Shown here piece after piece: positions 9,904 to 18,276 of a DNA stretch of 64,000 nt. The notes under the pieces were generated by a model. The model did not search any database. It saw nothing but the letters and a program-made list of their open reading frames with translations, and was not told the origin of the DNA. Source of the stretch: Puniceicoccales bacterium Verruco_02 (GTDB taxonomy: Bacteria; Verrucomicrobiota; Verrucomicrobiia; Opitutales; Oceanipulchritudinaceae); NCBI GenBank assembly GCA_001604585.1, contig LVBW01000032.1, positions 1-64,000 of the forward strand, in the 5' to 3' direction. Position 1 is the stretch's first letter, and each line of letters starts with the position of its first letter. Position numbers and translations under genes: made by a program.

Positions 9904-11145
9904 ATGGGGCTACTTCTGCAAATTGCGTGGCGTTTCCTCTTGGCCAAGAAAAGGGCCATGCTCATGAGTCTTGCCGGGATCGTGTTCGGCGTGGCCTTCT
10001 TCATCGTGTCGCAGGCGCAGACGAGCGGCTTCGAGAGCTACTTCATCACCCTTGTATGGGGTTCCAACGGCGCGCTCAAGGTGCAGGACCGCTTTCAGGG
10101 CAATGTCACCAGTATGCTGGCCGGAGATAGCGACGACAGCTTTCGCGTGGAGCTGAAGGAGGGGCGCAGCTACGTCGAGGGCATAGAGCATCCTTCGGAC
10201 ATCATGGAGGCTCTGCGCAGCTTCAGCGAGGTGGCGGGCGCGAGCGAGGTATTGCGCGGCAAGGCGGGGGTGCGCAGCGGCTTCCGTCAGGACGAGTGCG
10301 AGCTGTACGGCATCCGCCTTTCCGAGTATCTTTCCGTATCCAATCTTACCGGACAGATGCGCTATGGGGAACTCAACGACTTCGAGAACGACCCACAGGG
10401 CGTTCTAATCGGCGTAAAGCTGGCCGAGCGCCTGAGTCTGGACGTTGGCAGCGCCCTTTTCATCGAAAGACAGGGGCAGAGCCGCCGCTTCCGCGTGACG
10501 GGCATTTTCGAGACCGGCGTGGAGGACTACGACAAGCGCCGAGTGTATGTGCAGCTTCGTCAGGCAAGAGAGCTGCTGGACGAGCCATACAAGGCGAGCT
10601 TCATACAGGTGTCCCTTTACGACAATTACCGCGCAGACATCGTGGCCGCACACATGCAGGAGGTGCTCCAGCACGACGTGCGCCCTTGGCAGAAGAGCGA
10701 GAAAACCTGGCTCGAAGTGTTCCGCGCACTGAAGATTTCCTCGGGCATAACTATGAGCGTCATCATAATGGTGGCTGCCCTTGGAATGTTCAACACGCTG
10801 GCCATCATCGTGATGGAGCGTCGCCGCGAGATCGCCATCCTGCGCTCGATGGGCTACACGCGGAGCGACGTTGTGCGCATCTTCGTCGGGCAGGGCATCA
10901 TCGTGCTGGCCGCCGGGCTTGTCCTTGGCTGCGCACTCGCCTTCCTTCTGACGGCGGGACTTGAGCGTCTGCCCATTCGCATACGCGGCATATTTTCGAC
11001 GGACCACTTCGTTGTAAAATGGTCCATATGGCACTACGTGTGGGCCTGCATCGTGGCCGGGGCCGTGGTGCTCATCGCCAGTTACCTGCCCGCGCGAAGG
11101 GCCGCACGCATCGAGCCGGGCGAGATAATAAGGGGGGCCTCCTAA
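9904..11145 (+). CDS. ABC transporter permease, FtsX/MacB type
   Basis: N-terminal TM, MacB-PCD-like domain, C-terminal FtsX TM block (MERRREIAILRSMGYTRSDVVRIFVGQG). Confidence 0.9.
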   Translation: MGLLLQIAWRFLLAKKRAMLMSLAGIVFGVAFFIVSQAQTSGFESYFITLVWGSNGALKVQDRFQGNVTSMLAGDSDDSFRVELKEGRSYVEGIEHPSDIMEALRSFSEVAGASEVLRGKAGVRSGFRQDECELYGIRLSEYLSVSNLTGQMRYGELNDFENDPQGVLIGVKLAERLSLDVGSALFIERQGQSRRFRVTGIFETGVEDYDKRRVYVQLRQARELLDEPYKASFIQVSLYDNYRADIVAAHMQEVLQHDVRPWQKSEKTWLEVFRALKISSGITMSVIIMVAALGMFNTLAIIVMERRREIAILRSMGYTRSDVVRIFVGQGIIVLAAGLVLGCALAFLLTAGLERLPIRIRGIFSTDHFVVKWSIWHYVWACIVAGAVVLIASYLPARRAARIEPGEIIRGAS

Positions 11146-11849
11146 TGGCTGGAGACTCAGCGGAAGGCACTGCCCTACTGGAAGCAAGGGGCGTAAGGCG
11201 CACCCTTGGCAGGGACGAGGCGCGCACCCATGCCCTGCGCGGGGTGGGGATTACTCTGCATGCGGGCCGCAGCTACGCGGTGACCGGACCTTCGGGCTGT
11301 GGCAAGAGCACCCTGCTATACCTGCTGGGGCTTCTGGACAGGCCCGACGAGGGCACTGTAAGCATAATGGGGCGCGAACTAGCCCAAGCCGGGGACGAGG
11401 AGCGCACGCGCTTTCGCAACGAGCACGTGGGCTTTGTTTTCCAGTTCCACTTCCTTTTGCCCGAATTCAGCGCGCAGGAGAATGTCATGCTGCCGATGCG
11501 TCGCCTTGGGCGGGCAAGCCGCAGGGAGATGCTGACGCGTTCGGCCCTACTGCTTGAACAGGTGGGGCTGGCGGACAAGATGAGGCGCTCCACGGGGCAC
11601 CTGTCCGGCGGCGAACAGCAGCGCGTGGCCGTTGCCCGGGCACTGGCGAACGAGCCTGCCCTGCTGCTGGCGGACGAACCGACGGGCAACCTTGACGAGC
11701 GCAACTCGCGCCTGATTTTCGAGCTTCTGGCCGCTTCCGCTCGCAGACAAAACCGTGCCGTCCTGATAGTGTCCCACAACCCGGACTTGGCCGCCCGTTG
11801 CGACTGCGTGATGCGTATGCGCGACGGCCTGTTCGTGAATGATGGCTAG
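11145..11849 (+). CDS. ABC transporter ATP-binding protein (LolD/MacB type)
   Basis: GPSGCGKSTLLYLLGLLDRP, LSGGEQQRVAVARAL, LLADEPTGNLD; start overlaps permease stop (TAATG). Confidence 0.94.
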   Translation: MAGDSAEGTALLEARGVRRTLGRDEARTHALRGVGITLHAGRSYAVTGPSGCGKSTLLYLLGLLDRPDEGTVSIMGRELAQAGDEERTRFRNEHVGFVFQFHFLLPEFSAQENVMLPMRRLGRASRREMLTRSALLLEQVGLADKMRRSTGHLSGGEQQRVAVARALANEPALLLADEPTGNLDERNSRLIFELLAASARRQNRAVLIVSHNPDLAARCDCVMRMRDGLFVNDG

Positions 11850-12017
11850 AGAGTCATACGCAAGCTCCATACCACGAATATTTTAGGCGTAAAACGCGTG
11901 TCTCTGACAAGTGGCATTGCAAGGTAGCTGAGCACATAGACAAAGATAAATCGAGTCGCGTTCAAAGGGGGATTGACATGCCCGAGACATTGTGGCTTCA
12001 TAGCCGACTTTCCAGAC

Positions 12018-12095
12018 GGTGGTAGTAGCTCAGTTGGTTAGAGCATCGGATTGTGGTTCCGAGGGTCGCCGGTTCAAGTCCGGTTTACCACCCCA
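12018..12095 (+). tRNA. tRNA-His(GTG)
   Basis: Cloverleaf with G-1:C73, anticodon loop ttGTGgt, T-arm GGTTCAAGTCC, CCA encoded. Confidence 0.94.
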
Positions 12096-12144
12096 ATTTT
12101 TCTTCAGAAGCGGCGGAACAACCAACCCGCACCGCATTACTCCA

Positions 12145-12168
12145 GCCCGGCAGCCCATCGCGCCGGGC
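12145..12168. terminator. Palindrome/terminator-like hairpin after tRNA-His
   Basis: GCCCGGC-agcccatcgc-GCCGGGC followed by ttctt. Confidence 0.5.
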
Positions 12169-12501
12169 TTCTTCGTAAGTGGCTGTGGGCAATGAGTTAC
12201 GGAAGTGTGGGCCGAGAGCCAGTTTTCTGAGTTCCGCAGCGTGAACCCGATCATTCCGACGGCCCGGACGCTGGTTCTGAAAATCCCGGAAGTTTCTCTG
12301 AGAATCCCCTCATAATCCGCCGCGCTTGAGCAACAGTTAGTCTCGTTTGGGGTGGAGGAGACGGCACGCAGTGTGGAAAGGCGTTGGATCGCCTGAAAGC
12401 ATGAAATCGTCTTGCGAAAATACCGGCAAGCTACTAAGAACAAGTGGAATAAGTATTGCTTGACATTAGTAGCACCGTCACCCGCAAAACCCTCCCCGCC
12501 A

Positions 12502-12687
12502 ATGCCCTCGGAAGACACTAGTACACCACAAGCACTTGAGCAGGCTCGCCAAAGCATCATGAAACTTGCTCGCAATCAAACACCTGAGTATATTTGGAAG
12601 GCGGCTGACGCCTTCAATCGCCCCTCATCATCGCAGCATGGTTTGATAGTAGTCACTTCTGCAATTGGTACGGGCGATGCCGAGTAG
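12502..12687 (+). CDS. Small hypothetical protein, overlapping start of SDH protease gene
   Basis: MPSEDTSTPQALEQARQSIMKLARNQTPEYIWKAADAF...; stop lies 11 bp past the next ATG (12677). Confidence 0.5.
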   Translation: MPSEDTSTPQALEQARQSIMKLARNQTPEYIWKAADAFNRPSSSQHGLIVVTSAIGTGDAE

Positions 12688-13594
12688 AGAAGAGATCAAT
12701 CGGACCCTTTTTCCGCGAATCGACGATGTCCGAAGGAAGTTTCTGCAGGACTTGTCGGCTCACACCGGCCGCGATACGATATTATATGCTGCTGACACCG
12801 GCAACAAGTCGCTGCCTCCCGACATAGCGTTCCACCTCTCAATCGAGCAGAATGATCTTCAGGGTTTCATGGCCTCGCTTCATGAGCTGAAGCGGCAAGA
12901 ACTGGACCTTGTTCTTCATAGCGGAGGCGGTTCTCTGGAGGCCGCAGAGAAGATCGTAAACTACCTTCGCTGTAAGTATTCGAACATTCGGGCCATAATT
13001 CCGGATCGTGCCATGTCCGCCGCGACGATGATCGCTTGTGCCTGCGACTCAATCGTCATGGCTAAACACTCAGCTATCGGACCGATTGACCCACAGTTCG
13101 TAGTCAATGGCACTGCAATTCCTGCAAACGCGATCTTGGAAGAGTTTGCCATGGCCCGCAACGAGGTTTCGAAGAATCCCAACCTTGCATTCTTCTGGGC
13201 GCAGCGCTTCCAAAGCCTTCCTCCAGGGTTTCTCGATCAGTGTCGAATCGAGAGCGAGCGATCGGCTGCGGTCGTGGCGAAATGGCTGCTGGATCGAATG
13301 CTCAAGGGCAAGACACCAGACGAGGTTGCAGCAGTCGCAAAGTGGCTCTCAGATCGAGAGGCCCACAAGAGCCATGGACGCCCGATCTGCGCACAGGAAG
13401 CGTCGGATGCCGGTCTTAAGGTTGAACTGATGGAGAAAGATGCGACGCTTCAGAATCTCGTTCTGTCGTTGTATCACACGACAATGCTCACTTTCGAACA
13501 GAGTCCCACAATCAAGATTATCGAGAACCACGCGAAGAAGGGCTTCTACGTCAAGGTTCAGCAGATGACACAGCAGCGGAGCAACGGCGCATAA
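12677..13594 (+). CDS. SDH-type (ClpP/SppA-like) serine protease
   Basis: LVLHSGGGSLEAAEKIVNYLR...IPDRAMSAATMIACACDSIVMAKHSAIGPIDPQF fits the serine dehydrogenase proteinase family (ClpP fold). Confidence 0.87.
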   Translation: MPSREEINRTLFPRIDDVRRKFLQDLSAHTGRDTILYAADTGNKSLPPDIAFHLSIEQNDLQGFMASLHELKRQELDLVLHSGGGSLEAAEKIVNYLRCKYSNIRAIIPDRAMSAATMIACACDSIVMAKHSAIGPIDPQFVVNGTAIPANAILEEFAMARNEVSKNPNLAFFWAQRFQSLPPGFLDQCRIESERSAAVVAKWLLDRMLKGKTPDEVAAVAKWLSDREAHKSHGRPICAQEASDAGLKVELMEKDATLQNLVLSLYHTTMLTFEQSPTIKIIENHAKKGFYVKVQQMTQQRSNGA

Positions 13595-13617
13595 CTGCTT
13601 GGTTCACTCACGAAGCA

Positions 13618-13850
13618 ATAGGCTCCCCTCCTGCTCCCCCGGCTCTAGGAGGCGTAGGTTCATGCTCCTCGTGATGCGGGAGCGGTCGAGGCCGGTGATG
13701 GAGGCGAGTTCGGCGTAGTCTTTACTTCGCCCTTGGCTAACCACTCTTCAAAGACGATGTCGAAACCATCAGGCTGACCAAGCGCGAGACGGTCTTGGGG
13801 AGAGCCTTTGCCACTGGCGGCAAGCTCCACCCATCGCCCTGCTCATAGCG
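13618..13850 (-). pseudogene. Frameshifted 3' remnant of an HTH protein (mobile-element/recombinase-associated type)
   Basis: Minus-strand translation gives VELAASGKGSPQDRLALGQPDGFDIVFEEWLAKGEVK / DYAELASITGLDRSRITRSMNLRLLEPGEQEGSLLLRE in two adjacent frames (1-nt loss at gaagtaaag^actac). Confidence 0.55.
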
Positions 13851-14961
13851 ACAGCAGATCTGCGAAGTTCACATCCGCGGCAAGCACCCCGCAAAAAGCG
13901 CCCCGTTCATCAAACACCGGTCCCGACAAAGTGAAACAGAAGCTGTCCGTCGCGCTGGAGCGGTAAATGTCCGACACAGACACCTCGCCGGACTCTGCCA
14001 CGCTGCGGAACCAAGGCCTGACCGACCAGTCGCGCCCAAACACGCTGGCATCCACCCGCCCATCGCTCCATATGTTGGCGCTTAGCTGCCTGCCTCTGGC
14101 ATCGGTCAGGTAGAGCAGCTCGAAAATGCGCATCGTGGCCACCGCATCGCGCATCAGAGCCTCGCACTCGGCCCTGCGCCCACGGGAAAACACGGGGTTG
14201 CCCAGCAGCTTGCGAAATATGGCCACGGCGTGTTCGTGAGCGGGCATACGGAAACTGCCCACCTCCAAGAGCAGTTCCTCGCAAAGGCTGCGTATGCGCT
14301 CGCTAGTGCCATCCACGGTGCGGGCCGCAGCAGCCGTCTGCCCCGCAATGCTGGCCATCTCGTTCATCTCCGACCCCAGTCTTGCGATGCTGAAACCCTT
14401 GCGCGAAGCCGCCGAAGCCGCCTCGCCAAGACCCGCCGCGAGCACGGCGCTCTTGATATTGTTGCGAATCGTGTCCACCTTGCCCGAAATCTGGACCGTG
14501 GCGCTGCTCGTCTGCCCGGCAAGAGACTCCACCTCCTTGGCCACGGCGCCGAATGCCAGCCCTATCTGCCCAGCACGCGCCGCCTCTATGCTCGCGTTGA
14601 TGGACAGAATGCGCGTCTGATCGGCCACCCTCTTGATGGCGGCCACTATCTCGCTGACACTGCCCGAGGACAGGTTGAGCGTCTCCATTGCCGAAGAAAG
14701 AGCCTTGGCCATGCTGTCCACATTCTCGGCAATCACGCGCGACTGACTGGCCTGCTGCTGCGCCCCGCTGGCAAGCTGGGAAGCAATGGCCGTAAGCTCC
14801 GGGGCAAGGCGGGAGAGCGAAATCGTGGCTCGCGCCAGCTTCTCCATCTTATGGTTTGTACGGGAATCTGTCGAATTACTGGACGAGGAGGGCGAAAATG
14901 TACTGCCGAGGGGTGTTTTCACGGTATCCATGCCTGAAGCAAAGGGCATTCCCATATGCAA
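13843..14961 (-). CDS. Soluble methyl-accepting chemotaxis-like protein with C-terminal Cache/PDC-like sensor
   Basis: IKRVADQTRILSINASIEAARAGQIGLAFGAVAKEVESLA (MCP hairpin); C-term RDWSVRPWFRSVAESGEVSVSDIYRSSATDSFCFTLSGPVFDERGAFCGVLAADVNF; no TM. Confidence 0.87.
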   Translation of the reverse strand: MHMGMPFASGMDTVKTPLGSTFSPSSSSNSTDSRTNHKMEKLARATISLSRLAPELTAIASQLASGAQQQASQSRVIAENVDSMAKALSSAMETLNLSSGSVSEIVAAIKRVADQTRILSINASIEAARAGQIGLAFGAVAKEVESLAGQTSSATVQISGKVDTIRNNIKSAVLAAGLGEAASAASRKGFSIARLGSEMNEMASIAGQTAAAARTVDGTSERIRSLCEELLLEVGSFRMPAHEHAVAIFRKLLGNPVFSRGRRAECEALMRDAVATMRIFELLYLTDARGRQLSANIWSDGRVDASVFGRDWSVRPWFRSVAESGEVSVSDIYRSSATDSFCFTLSGPVFDERGAFCGVLAADVNFADLLSL

Positions 14962-15018
14962 GAGGCTGGGGAATTAAGAAAAAACTTACAATCGGCAAGA
15001 CACCGTCCCGCCTATACA

Positions 15019-16662
15019 TCAAAAAGTGGGCAGGAACCAGAAACACGCCCCCATGACCACAGTCGGGGCCAAAGCGCCAAGCAGCAGCTTCATGGGCGAA
15101 ATACCCCCACCCCCGAAAAAGCCGTTAAGAAGGGACTGCCCGGCAGGATTGGGCGCATTGGCTATGACGGTAAGACCACCACCAGTCACCGCTCCATAGA
15201 CCACGGCGTGCTGCAAGGCGGAATTGTCGGCAAAGGCAGGCACCTGCGAGGCGAGAAAAGTAATGGCCGCGTTGTCGTTGAAGGCCGTAAGCACTGTCGA
15301 GCCGAGGAACAGCGTAACATCGTCGAGCGAGGAGAGGACCGGCTCTATCCACCACTGCTGAAGCTTGCCATGAGTCACTAGGGCCGCGAGGAAGAACCCA
15401 ACAAGGAGCGGCGCACGTATATCCAACCCGCCCTGCCAGGTGCGCGTAGCCATGTAGAAGGCGATGAAAAAGAGGAAGCCGCCGATGAACATGGGCGGAT
15501 GGTGAACCGTGAACACCGTCCATGCCATGAAACCCAGGGCGCTTAGGATAATCCAGCCCGGCACCGGTTCTTCGCCATCGGGCAGGCCATAGTTGGAAAT
15601 GTGGCTGGTCTTTTCCTTTAGCTGATCGAATTCCGCCTTGAATATGTAGTAGTAGCCAGCGGTGGATATCAGAATGCCAATCACGGCCTTCCATCCGTAG
15701 TTCAGGAACATGAACTTCATGTCCCAGCCCCAGACCCCGGCCACCATAAGGACAGGCGGTGCGGCAAAGTGTGTGAGGGTGCCGCCTACCGATATGTTCA
15801 CAAAGAGCAGGCCAAGAGTGCCGTATTTCAACCTCTGAGAGGGGTTGAAACGGTAGAACATGCGCGAAAGCAGTATGGCCGATATGGTCATGGCGGCAGG
15901 CTCGGTGATGAAGGAGCCAAGGATGGGGCCGACAATCAGGATCGAAATCCACCATGCAGCCGGGCTGTTAGTCCCCAACCTGCGCGCTATGAAACGCATG
16001 CAGCGTTCGGCAAATCTAATCACGGGCCGCGTGTGCGCGATGGCCATTATGATGACAACGAACATCGGCTCTGTGTAGTTCACCTTGTGATCTACAAAGT
16101 TGGCAAAGTCGCTGAAGCTGTAAAAGAATGTCACAGCCAGCATCAGTGGTATCAGCCATAGGCCGAAAATCGCCTCCACCTCTCCGAACAGATGGACGAC
16201 CTGAGCCTTTACGCAAACATCGTCCTTGGCATTCTCGAAGGGCTTTGCACTGGCGGTGCGCCCCTCGCGAACGATGCGCTCCTTGTGCTTTTCCTCCAGA
16301 TGATGCGCATACTTGCTGATTGGCCCGGCGAGGAATGTGTGCAGCACGGCAAGCAGAAATATGGCCGTGGCCACAAGGTTGAAAGGCGTCTGCGAGGCAC
16401 GGCTTTTCAGGACGTTCCAAACCCCGCTTACCCCGTTCTCCCGCTCGTATTTCTGATACTCCTCCAGCGGCGGGGGAATACGAGTAACTCCGGGGACGAC
16501 ATCCGAACTCGCGCGCCCGTCAAAGGCGGCAAGTGTTGGCAGGGCGTTCCCTTCGTTTGTTACGGAAGCTGTGCCAGCCGACGTTTCCTGCACATGGGCA
16601 AGGCACGACAGCAGGAGGAGTAGTAATAGCCTGACTGTATGCATTTTTGATGCAGAGGGCAA
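15019..16662 (-). CDS. Putative Na+/H+ antiporter (PF07399-like)
   Basis: Many TM helices; IVGPILGSFITEPAAMTISAILLSRMFY, NISVGGTLTHFAAPPVLMVA, TAFNDNAAITFLASQVP. Confidence 0.83.
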   Translation of the reverse strand: MPSASKMHTVRLLLLLLLSCLAHVQETSAGTASVTNEGNALPTLAAFDGRASSDVVPGVTRIPPPLEEYQKYERENGVSGVWNVLKSRASQTPFNLVATAIFLLAVLHTFLAGPISKYAHHLEEKHKERIVREGRTASAKPFENAKDDVCVKAQVVHLFGEVEAIFGLWLIPLMLAVTFFYSFSDFANFVDHKVNYTEPMFVVIIMAIAHTRPVIRFAERCMRFIARRLGTNSPAAWWISILIVGPILGSFITEPAAMTISAILLSRMFYRFNPSQRLKYGTLGLLFVNISVGGTLTHFAAPPVLMVAGVWGWDMKFMFLNYGWKAVIGILISTAGYYYIFKAEFDQLKEKTSHISNYGLPDGEEPVPGWIILSALGFMAWTVFTVHHPPMFIGGFLFFIAFYMATRTWQGGLDIRAPLLVGFFLAALVTHGKLQQWWIEPVLSSLDDVTLFLGSTVLTAFNDNAAITFLASQVPAFADNSALQHAVVYGAVTGGGLTVIANAPNPAGQSLLNGFFGGGGISPMKLLLGALAPTVVMGACFWFLPTF

Positions 16663-16958
16663 AAGTTACCGCAAACGTCTCCCATCCCATCACCCAAGAG
16701 GCACCATTGTCAATCTGAACACAGAAAGTTGGTTAACTTTTCTACCTGAACGGTTCAACAAAGCTCAAGTGCGCATGACAACTGAGGAATACATGTAACA
16801 GAGTATTACAATCGGATGGAGACAGGACATTGTTAAGCAGACAGTGTGCCCAAGACATGGGGGACGGAGCCGATTGCCAACAATACGCCCTCTTTTCCGC
16901 ATCATCCTAAACAAGACGCTTGCTCCGTAGGCCCGGTCTTATTTGCTGTATTTCAACC

Positions 16959-18176
16959 ATGCGAATCCGCTGTTTCAAAGCCCTGCGCCCGGCCAAGGCC
17001 GATGCGCCCGTAATCTCCGCCCCGCCCTACGACGTGGTGAATACCGAGGAGGCCCGCGCCATCGCAGCGGGCAACCCCCTGTCTCTATTGCACGTATCCC
17101 GCGCCGAGATTGACTTTGCCCCGGGTCAGGACCCGCACGCGGACTGCGTGTATGCCAAGGCGGTGGAAAACTTCCGCAAGCTCGTGGATACGGGCCGTCT
17201 GAGCCGCGACGCCGAGCCTGGCCTCTTCCTCTACGAGCAGGAGATGAACGGACGGCGCCAGCGCGGCATAGTGGCCCTCTGCCTTGTGGAAGACTACGAC
17301 AAGGGCACCATCCGCCGCCACGAGAAAACGCGCAAGGACAAGGAGGACGACCGCACCCGCCTTACGGGCGACACCTCGGCCAACCTTGGCCCGGTGTTCC
17401 TGACCTACCGCGACGATGCCGCCGTGTCGGCCATATGCGCTGAGGCGCTGGCCAGCGAGCCGCTTTTCGACTTTGTGGCCGAGGGCGGAGTGGCCCACCG
17501 CGGCTGGCGCATCCCGCGCTCCGCAGAGCTTGAAAAAGCCTTTGCCGCCGTGCCCCGCGCCTACATTGCAGACGGGCACCACCGCGCGGCGAGCGCCGCA
17601 AGAGTGGGCCGCGAGCGCCGCAACGCCAACCCCGCCCACACGGGCGAGGAAGATTACAACGCCTTCCTCTGCGTGCTCTTCCCCGCCAGCGAACTGCGCA
17701 TCCTGGCCTACAACCGCCTCGTGACCGACCTAAACGGCCTATCCGAGGCGCAGTTCATAGCCGCTCTGGCAAAGGCGGGCACGCTTAGCGAAAACGCCAA
17801 CCCCGTGCCGCTGGGCGCAGCCAGGGTGTCCGTTTACATTGGCGGGCGCTGGCTTGGGCTGACATTCTCCGAGCCGCACGGGCATGACCCGGTTTCGAGC
17901 CTCGATGTGTCGATGCTACAGGACCGCGTGCTTGCCCCCGTTCTTGGCATCGACGATCCGCGCACCTCGGAGCGCATCAGCTTTGCGGGCGGCATACGCG
18001 GGACGGCCTACCTCGAAAAGGAGGTCGACGAAGGCCGCGCCGCAGTGGCCTTCTCGATGTATCCCACAAGCGTGGAGCAGCTGATGGACATTGCCGACGC
18101 CGACCAGATAATGCCGCCCAAGAGCACATGGTTCGAGCCAAAGCTGCGCTCGGGCCTTTTCATCCACAGCTTCTAG
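16959..18176 (+). CDS. DUF1015 family protein
   Basis: FKALRPAKADAPVISAPPYDVVNTEEARAIAAGNPLSLLHVSRAEID; YIADGHHRAASA. Confidence 0.9.
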   Translation: MRIRCFKALRPAKADAPVISAPPYDVVNTEEARAIAAGNPLSLLHVSRAEIDFAPGQDPHADCVYAKAVENFRKLVDTGRLSRDAEPGLFLYEQEMNGRRQRGIVALCLVEDYDKGTIRRHEKTRKDKEDDRTRLTGDTSANLGPVFLTYRDDAAVSAICAEALASEPLFDFVAEGGVAHRGWRIPRSAELEKAFAAVPRAYIADGHHRAASAARVGRERRNANPAHTGEEDYNAFLCVLFPASELRILAYNRLVTDLNGLSEAQFIAALAKAGTLSENANPVPLGAARVSVYIGGRWLGLTFSEPHGHDPVSSLDVSMLQDRVLAPVLGIDDPRTSERISFAGGIRGTAYLEKEVDEGRAAVAFSMYPTSVEQLMDIADADQIMPPKSTWFEPKLRSGLFIHSF

Positions 18177-18211
18177 AGGGATTTCCTACAAGGGAATTTT
18201 ATCCAAACAAC

Positions 18212-18262
18212 AAACGCGGCAGGCGCCGGGGACTCTTCCCCTTTGCCCGCCGCGTTGTTTTG
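18212..18262. terminator. Bidirectional terminator between convergent genes
   Basis: AAACGCGGCaggcgccggggactcttcccctttgcccGCCGCGTTgTTTT. Confidence 0.7.
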
Positions 18263-18276
18263 TACTGGCCCCTGCT

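Noticed and set aside
12030-12575. 181-aa minus-strand ORF overlapping tRNA-His
   Set aside because: Overlaps a confident tRNA, no recognisable domain, ends in typical spurious tRNA-antisense peptide
12096-13850. Attachment-site repeat of the tRNA-His 3' end
   Set aside because: Looked for GGTTCAAGTCCGGTTTACCACC downstream and did not see it, so integrative-element boundaries are not claimed
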